64,000 bases of DNA from Taudactylus pleione (GCA_031769625.1 JAUIMM010001588.1:875001-939000), one strand, 5' to 3'. Counted from the stretch's first letter, positions 44,460 through 57,500 are shown. Numbers and translations are program-made. The notes: generated from the letters alone by a model not told the origin.

Positions 44460-44625
44460 GGTTCCCAAAGTCTGTCCTCAAAGCACCTTAACAGTCCAAG
44501 TTTTAAGGATATTCAATTAGTTCAATAGTCAATTTGATTTAATCACCTGTGGTCAACCATGGATATCTCTAAAGCCTGAACTGTTGGGGTGCCTTGAGGA
44601 CTGTGTTTCGAAACCTCTGATGTAG
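44460..44625. mobile_element. MITE copy, 'cctcaaggcaccc' family
   Basis: Ends GGTTCCCAAAGTCTGTCCTC and GAGGACTGTGTTTCGAAACC are inverted with some divergence. The interior has TTTTAAGGATATTCA and its complement-like TGGATATCTCTAAA. Confidence 0.75.
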
Positions 44626-44627
44626 AC

Positions 44628-44895
44628 ACAATAATATCAGCAAGTTCAACATGTCACCATATCTGGATTGCTGACTTTTCACAATGTCAGCACTGTGAAA
44701 ATGTTGACTGCTAATTTTAGCCCTAAGCCCTGACATTTTGTTTATATTCTCAGTATGTCAGCATATGATTTGCTGACATTTTTGCAGGTGTCAACATGTC
44801 GGTTGTCGACATTTTAACAATGTCAACATTATGACATTCAACATAATGGTGTCATCCTTTTGACTGTTGCCATAATGACCACATACCAGGACTCA
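44628..44895. mobile_element. GTCAAC/GTCGAC-rich element
   Basis: Words such as CAACATGTC, TGTCAACATGTCGGTTGTCG and ATGTCAACATTATGACATTC recur and fold on themselves. It is related in style to 26,121-26,611. Ends are approximate. Confidence 0.45.
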
Positions 44896-45267
44896 AAAGG
44901 AGAATGGACCCTGCTTGTCAGAGCTTACATTCTTGGGAGAATACCCAGTACCCACCTATGGTTCAGAATCACCTAGGCACTTGGTTTAACATCACGGTTG
45001 CACCACACAGTATTAGGAAGGTTTCTAAATGAGCTATACACACAATAATTATACAGGACTTAACGTAAACATGGGGTAGGAGTCTGGTGGGATGTCCACC
45101 CAGGCTTACCTAGAGGCACAAAGGCACTCTCCTTTCATAGCTGTCTGCAAGACAGTGGTCCTGCGTCTCTGCCACTCTGCTTTTGATGGTCACCGCTCCA
45201 TAAGACCAGGAGAGAGTTCAGTACAAAGGCAGTACTGCAGGTCCATGATGGGTATATCCTTTGGAAC

Positions 45268-45430
45268 AGGGATGGCCAAGTTCAGTCCTCAAGACCCCTG
45301 ACAGTTTATGTTTTCCAGATCTCCTAGCTGTGGCACAGGTGTATTCATTACTAACTGAAAAAAGATCAACAGGTTATCTAGAGAATAAAAACCGTTAGAA
45401 GTCCTTGAGGACCATACTTGGCCATCCCTA
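45268..45430. mobile_element. 163-bp MITE copy with intact TIRs
   Basis: Ends CAGGGATGGCCAAGTTCAGT and ACTTGGCCATCCCTA are inverted. The interior ATCTCCTAGCTGTGGCACAG and the GTCCTTGAGGACC block relate it to the other 'cctcaag' copies. Confidence 0.75.
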
Positions 45431-46180
45431 TTTTGGACAATCTTCCAGGGACCGATTGTACCTTACTGACATAAACTTTAGCCTCAAGGCCAATCTTACA
45501 CATCTATTACCATCTGGTTAATGCCCTCTTGATGCCGTGGAAGCTTCTTTTTAAAGGAAAAGTTTGTCCCCTGCAGTGTTCCAGGTCTTTGCAGATTGTA
45601 CCTTTTTTGGCATGTGACACTCCTAGCTTAGGAGGCAGGATCTGGCATACATTCATCTTCCCTGATTGTTTTTTCTCCATCGCAGTTATGATTTCTCACA
45701 GAACGCAATTGGGAAAATATGCTAAGGTCTCCAAGCTTACCCGAGCATAGGGACGCCCATTGCTGCATTCTCATAATTATCTGTCAACGGCCACCAACAC
45801 AAACATCAGGACCATCAATGTGCAGTGCGGCTTTCACGCATGTGCAATGGCTAACAATCACTCAATCTGTGTAAATATCAGCATAACGTACGTCTTTGAA
45901 TCAGGCCCTATACCTGCAGACATATATTTATTTGGAAAAACCAGTAAACACATATGCTATACATTAAGTAAACTATTTACTGTAAAATAATAAGAACACA
46001 TTTTTCCTATTAAAGAACTACATGTAACGGGTAAACAGTTGGGGGGGATATATTGCTCAGAACAGTATTATATTATGGAGGGCTAGTAAGCTTTGATAAA
46101 AATGTATATTTTAAGTGCACATTTAAAGCTTAGGAGAATGGTAATAATGGTAATGTGGAACTTTTAATAAGTTTGGCAGA
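45431..46180. other. intergenic, with a MITE-end fragment
   Basis: 45,895-45,911 (CTTTGAATCAGGCCC) is one end of the 1,772/23,237 MITE family, so about 45,735-45,911 may be a decayed or different subfamily copy. The remainder is unassigned. Confidence 0.35.
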
Positions 46181-46940
46181 CATGAACAATGGGAGAAAAT
46201 AAGTCCAGGGATGGCACTAAAGTGCAAATGGGAACTGAGGTGAATGCAATGAGTAAAAGTCCAGGTAGTGGCAGATAGGAACAGTCCAGTATCCAGGTCT
46301 TGTGAGGGTGGTGAAAAAAGACTTGTCCAGCAGTGTGAGATTCTGGTTAATAGGTAAATATCCAGTTAATGACAGGCAGGGGAAATCAGGTGTAGTGGTT
46401 GAAATGAGGAATGCAGGCTGAGGGAAGATCATCCAGCAGAGTGTCAGTGAAGGCAAGGTGCAGGGTGAACAGCAGACTCAGGTACTCAGGCAAGGGGAAG
46501 GTAATGGAGGATGCAGGGTAGTCCAGCGGGGTTGGAGAAGACAAGCAGGTAGACAGGTAGCGTTTCACAGGAACAGATGGTGAGCACAGGGAACTTTCTC
46601 TCAGCTTTGCTGAGAAACACGTTGCACTGGCAATGAAGAGAGGCTCTGGACCTCCCTAAATACCAAGTGCCATACAGTGACTGGCCAGAGAGAGCACGTG
46701 ACACACCAGGATAGGATGGCTCAATCACATGGCCGGAGGCAAGATGGCGGCGCCCATGCCAAACGGAACGGAAGCACCACCAGGCCCCACCAGCCCAGAG
46801 TGACAACAAGCCCACACAGAACCATGCACAGCCAATGCTCCTCACCAAACACCAGTGCCACCACCAGACGCCCCCCCGCCACAGTGTCCTCACAGCTAAT
46901 ACCCGTCGACCACTATGCCAAGAAACCCTGGACGTGACAG
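46181..46940 (-). other. unclassified repeat-like block
   Basis: On the minus strand it begins TGTCACGTCCAGGGTTTC (46,938) and is C/T-rich (Leu- and Pro-rich translations), reminiscent of an LTR, but no partner repeat or protein motif was found. Confidence 0.3.
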
Positions 46941-47044
46941 AATGTCACGAAAAAATCAGTAAAAGTCAGCAAAAAAATAATAGTAAAGTAGGACATAAAT
47001 GAGTATAAGAAGTGTGCCCTGGCTGATGTTCTTGGTTAAAAACA

Positions 47045-48640
47045 GTTAATAATCTGAATATATCAGTCTCGCTGTGCTGTTGCAATGTTGAGACTGGTAG
47101 AGAGTCTGATTAGGTGAATGCGTAAGAGGGGAAAGTTGAGTGATATCTTTGAAGGTTAGCGAGAGAGAAAGTGTCAGAGGAGTGGTGACATTGGGAGGGA
47201 AACTGGACAGAAAAGAGCTTAGATATGTAGGGGGGAAAGTGGGAGCCAGTAAAGCTGGATACAGATGAGGAAAGCAGATTCTGTATGTCAAGAAAAGAAA
47301 TGAGACAAGCAGCAGTAGTAAGGATAGATTGATGGGACAGGTTATAAGGGAGTGGGAGACCAGTGAAGAGGAGGATAGTTAGAAATGATGAGACTGTGAT
47401 AAGAGTTTTGGATACATGGGGGTGAGGAAGACCCGGATTCTAGAGATGGGATGTAGTTGCAATACTGAAAGTTGGGATGCCGGTGCCGGAATCCTGACAC
47501 CTGTCAGAATCATGGCACCGGCATACCGACTGCTCATATACCAATGGTAAGTACTGGGGTTAGAGGGAGGGTTAGGGTGTGGAGGAAGCTTGGGTTTAGG
47601 CACTAGGGGAGGAGGGTTTCGTTTGGTTTAGGCAGGGGGAGGGTTAGGATACTGAACAACAGGTGTTGGTATCCTAACCCTGTCGGGATGCCGGCATTTG
47701 GATTCTGACCCATAGAGATTGCTGGGATGTGGCGAGTGAAAGAGAAGACAACTTGATTCTGAGGTAGTAGACTTGGGGGACAGAGGAGAGGGTGATAACA
47801 GAGAATAGAGGGAGAGTCCCTGGAAGAGGGGAAACAATGAATTTGGTCTTGGCCATGATAAATTTCAGGAATGCTGGCACATCCAGGATGAGCTTGGAGA
47901 CAGGCAGAGACACAAGAGGATGAAGTAAGTGAGGTCAGGGTAGTGGAGGTAGATTTGTGTGTCGTCAGTGAGGGTATTGGAGGCTGAAGGAGCTAATGAG
48001 ATTTTCAAGGGATATGTTGTAGCAGGAGAAAAGAAGGGGCTAAGAACATGTCAAGAAGTGGTTAGGAGGTGAGGAATAAGGTGATGGATAATCATCTCAA
48101 AATCTTGAAGGCATAGAGGAGGACAGATAGGGTGGTAGCCAGTAAGACGGTCAAGTGAGGGCTTCTTGAGAATGTCTAAGACTATGTCCTGTTTGAAAGA
48201 AAAGGAGACAGAGCCAGAAGAAGGGGACAGGTTGAAGAGATGGGAGCAAGCATAAGAAGAGAGAGAGAGTGATAGAGGTGAGGCGGAATAGGGTCACTAG
48301 GGCATGCATAGACAGGAGATAAGGAAAAACTGTGTGCTGCACCTTCTGCAATAGGGAAGCCAGGCATAGGCAGGAGAGAGGAGATGGCATTGAAGCATTG
48401 ATTCTGGTAGTAATGTAGATAGTGAACTAAAGGGCAGACGGAAGAGTTTAATGGAAGAGGAGAACAGAAGAGGCAATTGAAGGTAGCAAATAAGTGGCAT
48501 GGGTTGAAGGAGTGGAGGAGGTAAGATATTTGAAGTCATATTGTTTAGTGTGGGATAGGGCAGAACTGTAGGAAAAAACCATGAAGGTGAAATGGAGGAT
48601 GTCAGTGTGAGCTTGTGACTTTCTCCAGTACCACTCAGCT
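47045..48640 (-). pseudogene. antisense CR1/L2-like LINE RT remnant
   Basis: On the minus strand successive frames resemble an L2-type RT. A PLSCLCLASLLQKVQH-type stretch lies at 48,390-48,330. DTQIYL-type residues (near 47,960, where TDDTQI-like sequence reads THKST) are followed by LILDVPAFLKFIMAKTKF (47,885-47,835), then a C-terminal FPPTYLSSFLSSFPPN stretch. The block is also recognisable as a dispersed anuran repeat. Stops and shifts are frequent. A telomere-cored element (47,465-47,715) is inserted in it. The clade is uncertain. Confidence 0.5.
47465..47715. mobile_element. element with TTAGGG-like core, inserted in LINE
   Basis: GGGATGCCGGTGCCGGAATC at the left and GTCGGGATGCCGGCATTTGG at the right flank a GTTAGAGGGAGGGTTAGGGT core. 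It belongs to the same group as 44,131 and 50,440. Confidence 0.65.
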
Positions 48641-48729
48641 ATGCTGGAACATTTATGAAGATAGCAAGTGAGTTTAGAGTGATGGGGTAGAGAGCAGAGT
48701 CAAGAGCACAAGTGAGGGTGGCTTGCTGA

Positions 48730-49815
48730 CTACTAGGGGGCTAAAAGGTTCTTTAGGTGAAGGGGAAATAGCCTTGTTTGTATAAATCAGGCTATTTCCC
48801 CTTCACCGTAAGGACCTGACCACTAAGGGACAAAAGGCACAGTCCCCTTCATATGCAGGACCTGACCACTAGGGGGCTAAAAAGGTTCTTTAAGTCAGTG
48901 GTGAGGGAACGGGTAAATTACCCCACATGGGGTAAAAATGAAATTCCTGGGGGTAACAGCCGGGCATGCATATGAATCATTTTATAATATAGAATGATTC
49001 ATATGCCTGCCCGGCTGTGCTGCAGAGAGACTCTAAGCCGGATGCCCACTGAGAAGTTATAACTACCGGGCGCCCGGCTCCTTCCCTGCAGCGCCACGTT
49101 AGCCGGAGGCTGGAGTTCTCTTCTGAACTCCAGCTTCCGGCTCTCTCCATGCGCACTATGGGAGAGACGTCATGACATCTCTCCCATAGTTCCGAGGAGC
49201 AGCCGGGCGGACAGGACTGCGGCAGATGCAGGAGCAGGGATTAAGGTAAGTGTTTTTTTGGGGTTTCTTTTTGTACAAGCGGCACTACAGGGGCATTATA
49301 TAGCGGCACTACTACAGGGGCATAACTATGGGGGCACTATTAGGGGGCATTATATGGGGGCATAACTATGGGGGCACTACCTATATGATTTTCTTCCTTT
49401 CAAATCAAGGGAGTAACGTCGGCGTATCTAAATATATTTTGGGGTAAAAGGTAAAAAAGTTCCCTTACCCCTGCTTTAAGTGAAAGGTAAATAGCCCTGT
49501 TAGTGCAAATATGAATAGTTCCTTTTCATATGCAAGACCTGACCACTAGGGGCAAAATGGTTTTAATGGCAAAGGGGAAATAGGTGCATTTGTACATAGC
49601 TGGCTAATTCCCCATCACTGTAAAGACATGACCAAAGAGGTCCATTTAGCGAAGGGGAAATAGCTATGTTTGTGAAGATATGGCTAGTTTTCCTTCATAT
49701 GCAGGACCTGACAAATAGGGGGCAAAAAGGTCCTTAAGGTAAAGGGAAAATAGCCAGCTGATATAAGGTAGTCTAGTTTCCCTTTAACATAAGGACCAGG
49801 TCCTTATGGCGAAGG
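48730..49815. repeat. degenerate tandem repeat, 'gacctgaccactaggggg'
   Basis: Units with GACCTGACCACTAGGGGGC, AAAAGGTTCTTTAGGTGAAG and GGGGAAATAGCC recur at 48,735-48,894 and 49,474-49,815. They are interrupted by the insertion 48,895-49,473. Confidence 0.75.
48895..49473. mobile_element. 579-bp insertion with CTTTAAG duplication
   Basis: CTTTAAG flanks it at 48,888-48,894 and 49,474-49,480. Ends GTGAGGGAACGGGTAAATTA and GTAAAAAAGTTCCCTTACCC are roughly inverted. An inner palindrome CATATGAATCAT...ATGATTCATATG lies at about 48,969-49,002. The 7-bp (possibly 8-bp) duplication suggests a hAT-type element. Confidence 0.72.
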
Positions 49816-50400
49816 AAAATTATGCTTAACCAATCAATCACATGTACACGCCGCATACTACACCAGACCCGGATGGACGCACAGCCCAAAACAAGCCCAC
49901 TGCTTGGTGCATTCTGCGTGACGTCACAGTGGCCTCCGGGGTGCCATATTTGTTGTGGCAGACCTGTGAGAGTGCCACCTGCCCTGTGTGCCCATTCCCT
50001 CCTCATGTCATGTCACCCGGACCACCAGTCAAACAGCATGGCATAGGTTCCAACATTCCTGTTACAGTTCCTCCTTTTCCTCTCTATAACCCACACCTGT
50101 GGGAATAGGCTCCTTACCCTGAAGTGTAGAATGGGGTATTGTATCAGAGCTGAGGTCACAGTCCCTATTTATCTTTGTGTTATCTGTGGCACAGATGCTT
50201 CCCTGCAGCTTTGTGTCTAATCAGTAACCTGGATCTGTACTACATCAGCCATCCCGCCAGTCATTATTAAAAGTGGGGTACTGGCATGGGGGTTGATGAC
50301 ACAGGGGTAAATGGTGGAGCTTCTGGTTTTACTCTCCAGTGACTCTGGGCATCAGACTGGGCGAAGAGGATACAGTTATATCTATTTCATGTTTAAAAAA
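49816..50400. other. intergenic, nothing recognised
   Basis: Short open frames only. No conserved motif was seen. Confidence 0.35.
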
Positions 50401-50439
50401 ACCGAAGGTTCGTAGGGATTGGTATGAATAACTGGTGGC

Positions 50440-50790
50440 TGAATTGCTGCCAGTTCAGTCCCGATGCCGGAAGCCCAAAGGTCCAGAATCCCGACAAGGG
50501 CGGTAAGTGCCCTAAGCCTCCCCCTTTCACCCCTTTACCCTCCCTTGGTGGTGCCTAACCCTAACCCCCCCTCCCCATAGCCAAACCCTCCCTGGGGGAT
50601 GCCTAACCCTAATCTCCCCCTAGGGGTCCCTAAACCTAACCCCCCATCCTCAGGCTAAGTGTAAAACTTACCCCTATACTTACCTTTGTGATGGCAGGAG
50701 GTCCTGATGTCTTCGGGATGGCAGCGTTGGGATTCTGGCATCGGCATAGGGACATCCAGGATCCCGTCCGCCGGTATTTTAAACGTATCT
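50440..50790. mobile_element. element with CCTAACCC telomere-like core
   Basis: Left part GTCCCGATGCCGGAAGCC, right part GGATCCCGTCCGCCGGTATT. The core 50,515-50,650 carries degenerate CCTAACCCTAACCCCCC words. Confidence 0.65.
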
Positions 50791-50799
50791 CGGTTCATA

Positions 50800-52560
50800 A
50801 AAGAGTTCCTGTAAATGAAATGTAGACAGGAATAGAGGCCATCGGTTCTCACTACGGATGGCCATTGACCATTGAGTATAGGCAACCACAGATGATTTGC
50901 CATCAGTGGTCGGTGGTTTTTCCATCAATGGTGGAGATCCAAAGGTTCTCTGCCCTTGATGGCAGTGGCGCAGGATTAGTTTTTTTTATTTCTATTCAGT
51001 GCAGGGGGCACAAAGAAAGATACAGTACCCTTGAAATGTAATACAATATGAAACATTTATTCATTAGCCATATATGATTAAAAAATATAATACCTAACCA
51101 GTTAGGAATGAATATAAAAGTATTTAAATATAAAATATTGATTTGAGAAGAATAGAAGGCCAATAGAATCTACATTGTACTGGCAAGTAAAGTCCCACTG
51201 TAATTATTCGTCTGCAGCTGCGATTTTATGACCCAACCTTACTAATGACTATTAATTACCAGCAAAAAGATGTCTGTCATAAAGCGGCAATCTGTCGCGG
51301 TGTGATGCCGAAGGTCTGGACTCCGGATATATTAGTAGCTTACTGAAAAGGTTACCAGACCGGCTGTAGCAAGCTCGCTGGCCGTGTCATCCTGGTAGGG
51401 AGGATGACAGCCGTGCAACTACTGGGTGGGCTGAAAGTGTTGATGCCTGATTCTTGATAAAGATTCAATATAGTAGTGAAACTAGGCTCAGAACACCTCC
51501 TGCATCATTTGCCGTTTGGCACCTATGTTGTTCTTCTGGCATCAGAGGCGCCACGAGGAGGGTTCGAGGGCTGCGGACCACACCTGAGGGTTACTTTCCC
51601 GGGGAATTACACCAAAATGCCAGCTCCTCCACAGCGACAGGGAGCCGAGTGGTGCAATGTAACGTTACCACGCAGCACCCTGCTCCTGTCACTTGGTAAT
51701 CACAGGAGGGAGAGCCTGAATGTGGTTAGTTCAGGAGGTCCAGGATCTAACTATGGGGAACGTCATACAGGGGAGCTGTAATGTGCTTCTGATAAACTGT
51801 GGGTGCTTTATTGGCAATATTAAAGCATACTAAAATACAAAATAATAGCAAATTTAATAACTTATGATTAATAACTAATTATACACTTTTTAATACATTA
51901 CACTCATTCATTCTAAAGGGCATAATTTTTAATCAGTTCTTCACTTAAAATATTGCGGAAACTACTTTCTCCGCATATTTAAGGCATATTTCAGCATTTT
52001 ACTGTTTCAGTTCTAATATTCAAATGGTAATTATCCTGATAGCAAGTGCAATAAAACTACTATTTTTCACATGATAAACCTAGGTTGCAATATAAAAGTG
52101 TATGGAGTATGCCTTTTTTCTCTGAAATCTGCACTATACAAATGGTGCGCAAAGTTATGCTTGATAACTGTAGACACTAATGGGCTATTATGCTAATTAG
52201 TCAATGTAACATACATTGTAAATGAGAGGTTGTTACGTAAATCTTATGGAGCACGTGTTCTTGTCCTTTGAATTGGGCAAGTTTTGCTTGACTAATGTGG
52301 ATGCAAATTTGCTATCAAATCAATTTTATTTTTGCTTACTACACTGTATGTGATACTGCACACCAGTGGGCTCAGAAAGTATTAACATCACAGTGATGAT
52401 AAAAAGTTGCTAAATCTTTATGCCAGGACAACTATTGTTATATTTAGGCTGTCTTATAAATTTGTGTAGAGTCTGTACTAATTCTCTGTAACTCTAAATA
52501 CCTGAGGACCTCCGTATCTATACTGTTTAAACACATATGTTTATAGTTTGTATTTACCTG
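50800..52560. other. intergenic, nothing recognised
   Basis: AT-rich after 51,780. No coding motif or repeat was identified; open frames are short. Confidence 0.35.
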
Positions 52561-52611
52561 AGGATGCCCGTAAAAAGCAATCACAAACTGCCTGTTATAT
52601 ATATAGCAGGC

Positions 52612-52649
52612 ACCAACGTTTCGGGACCGCTACGTCCCTTTGTCAAGGT
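52612..52649 (-). ncRNA. hammerhead-ribozyme-like motif (minus strand)
   Basis: Read on the minus strand: ACC, core TTGACAA, an A, a perfect stem II GGGAC...GTCCC, core GAAA, CGTT, return GGT. A hairpin with TGCCTG/CAGGCA arms lies directly beyond it (52,589-52,613). Of the three copies here it has the best stem II. The absent stem-III loop argues against full activity. Confidence 0.5.
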
Positions 52650-53080
52650 AATCAATCTAACATAAATGATGTACTAACCTTATAAGCCCAGAGAAGATCC
52701 GCCCCACACGGGACACACCCAGAGCCCGGGAACCCAAGAACCACCACCGGACACCGCGTGTGACGTCAGGGCGCCGTCTGTGTTCCGTTGCCCCAGCAAC
52801 GCAGACTCAAGACGGAAGCCCTGAAATCCAAAAGTGATAGAAAAGAGAATAATACTATAGCGCACTCTAGTGACAAAGAAAGTAATTGCTGCCGCTTAGC
52901 ATAGAGCTTGTAGTGTGGTACAGACCACAATATGAAGTATTAAAGAATTTACATTGGTCCTGCAAAAATCATTCGTAAAAGACCTGTCACAGCTGGAACC
53001 CATATGGGACAACAGTCTAATGGATATCAATGGGGCATATGTATAAATCTACGTGTCTCACGTATCATTAAAAAACTGGT
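52650..53080 (-). mobile_element. probable Penelope pseudo-LTR fragment
   Basis: Sequence next to the hammerhead-like motif, with GCCCGGGAACCC and GACACCGCGTGTGACGTCAG, has no coding content. Assignment rests on position only. Confidence 0.35.
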
Positions 53081-54508
53081 AAATAATAACAGAAAAAGAC
53101 ATGAAAAACAATATAAAAAAAATTAGATGAATAAATAATAAAAAAAGAATAAAAAAGAAGAAAAAAGAGCAATCTACCCATAAACCCTTATAGAAGTAAA
53201 ATAAAGCTGCTAGTGTACTTAAACTCCACGTGTATACTAAGTGAAATCTTATATAAAAAATAAATAAGACTATTGATGTGAAGAAAAAGGGGTGCGTTGT
53301 ATATGCGAGATGAAGTGTAGTGTCTATGAAAGTGTCATGTATAATAAGTCAGTGACACAAAAAGTCTTGTACACACATGTGTGCAATACGTAAAAAGCAA
53401 GCTCAACTGTGAAAACCTATACGAAAAAACGTGAAACAATGCTATGTATGTGAAAATGAGTGGGGAAGGAAACTGTGTGTGGAGCTATTCGATTAAAAAG
53501 GGGAAAAATGAGGAAAAAAATGTAATCAAAGAGCATAAATAGCTCATTGCATGCCAAAATAGTAATAATTATCATGGATGTGTATGCTCTTAGATGAAAT
53601 GACAAACGTGTCTCGTATAATGTAGAAGAAAAAAAGAAGGAAAAAAGAGAAAAAAACAAATAAATGACTAAATAAATAAATATTAGAAAAAAGGGAAAAA
53701 AAACTAAGAAAAATTTCCAATATCTCATTATAAAAAATCCTTATTTAAAAACACTCCATTGTATCTTTTCGTTGAGGCCCTTGGGGTTGATGGTACTTAA
53801 TACCATCAACCCCAAGTACCATCAACCCCAAGGGCCTCAACGAAAAGATACAATATTGGAAATTTTTCTTTGTTTTTTTCCCTTTTTTCTAATATTTATT
53901 TATTTAGTCATTGATTTGTTTTTTTCTCTTTTTTTCTCTTCTTTTTTTCTTCTACATTATACGAGACACGTTTGTCATTTCATCTAAGAGCATACACATC
54001 CATGATAATTAATACTATTTTGGCATGCAATGAGCTATTTATGCTCTTTGATTAAATTTTTTCCTAATTTTTCCCCTTTTTAATCGAATAGCTCCACACA
54101 CATAGTTTCCTTCCCCACTCATTTTCACATACATAGTATTGTTTCACGTTTTTTCGTATAGGTTTTCACAGTTGAGCTTGCTTTTTACGTATTGCACATA
54201 TGTGTGTACAAGACTTTTTGTGTCAATGAGTTATTATACATGACACTTTCATAGACACTACACTTCATCTCGCATATACAACGCACCCCTTTTTCTTCAC
54301 ATCAATAGTCTTATTTATTTTTTATATAAGATTTCACTTAGTATACACGTGGAGTTTAAGTACACTAGCAGCTTTATTTTACTTCCATCAGGGTTTATGG
54401 GTACATTGCTCTTTTTTCTTTTTTTTTCTTCTTTTTTCTTCTTTTTTTATTATTTATTCATCAAATTTTTTTGATATTATTTTTCATGTCTTTTTCTGTT
54501 ATTATTTG
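53081..54508. repeat. 1.4-kb palindrome, arms about 0.7 kb
   Basis: 53,081-53,789 and 53,790-54,508 are near-perfect inverted copies, e.g. ACTCCACGTGTATACTAAGT (53,224) and its complement at 54,336-54,355. The centre is a cluster of GGTTGATGGTACTTAATACC-type palindromes. The right arm ends exactly at the first satellite base. Confidence 0.88.
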
Positions 54509-57500
54509 GAGTATATGGGAAAGATTTCTGGACTGCACACCCTGAATATATATATAATGGGAGGTGCTACCTGATGAGACAAATTGCAGGCACAAAAACA
54601 GACAAATCTCAGGTGCACAGCTCCAAATTATTAATAATATATAAATGCAATAAAATATTAAAATCAATAGAGGTTTTTAGCATAATCTTGGCCAAGGTTA
54701 CGGGCCTACCCACCATATCCAGGTAACCTCTGTAGGGTAGGTCCCTAACATACTACGATTCAAATCCAGAGTGCAGGACACCCCCAAACTAGCCCAGTTA
54801 AGCCGCCCCAGGGCACCGCCATAGTAAGAAAAGTGCAGTGTGAAAAAGATAGTTAGGAGCAGCTACTGCTGCATATAAAGAATGAAAATAAAAAGTGAGG
54901 TACATATATAATAATCAAACAGTGAAGTGTTAAAATGTGTTATAAAAGAAAAATGTGTTGTAATGCGATGCCCTGAAACAGATCAACAAAGGCAATCCAG
55001 GGGGACCCACTCCACTAAAATGAACCAAAGTTGCACTACAGTATATAAAACTTGTAGGACTTACCTAGAATTGTGCCTATTACTAGTGTGCATATTCATT
55101 ACAAGACTCCATGCTTTTAAACCAATAAGGTAGGGGTGCTAATCCAGACTGAGGGCGTCTCCTTTCCCTCAGGTGTGCAATAAAGCACATTAAATGGAGC
55201 ATATGGGAAAGATTTCTGGACTGCACACCCTGAATATATATATAATGGGAGGTGCTACCTGATGAGACAAATTGCAGGCACAAAAACAGACAAATCTCAG
55301 GTGTACAACTCCAAATTATTAATAATATATAAATGCAATAAAATTTTGCAATCAATAGAGGTTTTTAGCATAATCTTGGCCAAGGTTACGGGCCTACCCA
55401 CCATATCCAGGTAACCTCTGTAGGGTAGGTCCCTAACATACTACGATTCAAATCCAGAGTGCAGGACACCCCCAAACTAGCCCAATTAAGCCACCCCAAG
55501 GCACCGCCATAGTAAGAAAAGTGCAGTGTGAAAGAGATAGCTAGGAGCAGCTACTGCTGCATATAAAGAATAAAAATAAAAAGTGAGGTACATATATAAT
55601 AAACAAACAGTGAAGGGTTAAAATGTGTTATAAAAGAAAAATGTGTTATAATGCGATGCCCTGAAACAGATCAACAAAGGCAATCCAGGGGGTCCCACGC
55701 CCCAAAAATGAACCAAAGTTGCACTACAGTATATAAAACTTGTAGGACTTACCTAGAATTGTGCCTATTACTAGTGTGCATATTCATTACAAGACTCCAT
55801 GCTTTTAAACCAATAAGGTAGGGGTGCTAATCAGGACTGAGGGCGTCTCCTTTCCCTCAGGTGTGCAATAAAGCACATTAAATGGAGTATATGGGAAAGA
55901 TTTCTGGACTGCACACCCTGAATATATATATAATGGGAGGTGCTACCTGATGAGACAAATTGCAGGCACAAAAACAGACAAATCTCAGGTGCACAACTCC
56001 AAATTATTAATAATATATAAATGCAATAAAATTTTGCAATCAATAGAGGTTTTTAGCATAATCTTGGCCAAGGTTACGGGCCTACCCACCATATCCAGAT
56101 AACCTCTGTAGGGTAGGTCCCTAACATACTACGATTCAAATCCAGAGTGCAGGACACCCCCAAACTAGCCCAGTTAAGCCGCCCCAGGGCACCGCCATAG
56201 TAAGAAAAGTGCAGTGTGAAAGAGATAGTTAGGAGCAGCTACTGCGGCATATAAAGAATGAAAATAAAAAGTGAGGTACATATATAATAAACAAACAGTG
56301 AAGGGTTAAAATGTGTTATAAAAGAAAAATGTGTTATAATGCGATGCCCTGAAACAGATCAACAAAGGCAATCCAGGGGGACCCACGCCCCAAAAATGAA
56401 CCAAAGTTGCACTACAGTATATAAAACTTGTAGGACTTACCTAGAATTGTGCCTATTACTAGTGTGCATATTCATTACAAGACTCCATGCTTTTAAACCA
56501 ATAAGGTAGGGGTGCTAATCCAGACTGAGGGCGTCTCCTTTCCCTCAGGTGTGCAATAAAGCACATTAAATGGAGTATATGGGAAAGATTTCTGGACTGC
56601 ACACCCTGAATATATATATAATGGGAGGTGCTACCTGATGAGACAAATTGCAGGCACAAAAACAGACAAATCTCAGGTGAACAACTCCAAATTATTAATA
56701 ATATATAAATGCAATAAAATTTTGCAATCAATAGAGGTTTTTAGCATAATCTTGGCCAAGGTTACGGGCCTACCCACCATATCCAGATAACCTCTGTAGG
56801 GTAGGTCCCTAACATACTACGATTCAAATCCAGAGTGCAGGACACCCCCAAACTAGCCCAGTTAAGCCGCCCCAGGGCACCGCCATAGTAAGAAAAGTGC
56901 AGTGTGAAAGAGATAGTTAGGAGCAGCTACTGCTGCATATAAAGAATGAAAATAAAAAGTGAGGTACATATATAATAATCAAACAGTGAAGTGTTAAAAT
57001 GTGTTATAAAAGAAAAATGTGTTATAATGCGATGCCCTGAAACAGATCAACAAAGGCAATCCAGGGGGACCCACTCCACTAAAATGAACCAAAGTTGCAC
57101 TACAGTATATAAAACTTGTAGGACTTACCTAGAATTGTGCCTATTACTAGTGTGCATATTCATTACAAGACTCCATGCTTTTAAACCAATAAGGTAGGGG
57201 TGCTAATCCAGACTGAGGGCGTCTCCTTTCCCTCAGGTGTGCAATAAAGCACATTAAATGGAGCATATGGGAAAGATTTCTGGACTGCACACCCTGAATA
57301 TATATATAATGGGAGGTGCTACCTGATGAGACAAATTGCAGGCACAAAAACAGACAAATCTCAGGTGCACAACTCCAAATTATTAATAATATATAAATGC
57401 AATAAAATTTTGCAATCAATAGAGGTTTTTAGCATAATCTTGGCCAAGGTTACGGGCCTACCCACCATATCCAGATAACCTCTGTAGGGTAGGTCCCTAA

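Noticed and set aside
32309..54500. Exons of genes expected near stxbp3 in other vertebrates (e.g. gpsm2, clcc1)
   Set aside because: I looked for spliced conserved peptides on both strands and recognised none; short or rapidly evolving exons could have been missed.
54565..54605. CTGATGAG in the satellite as a hammerhead core
   Set aside because: No GAAA core or matching stem II follows at a workable distance.
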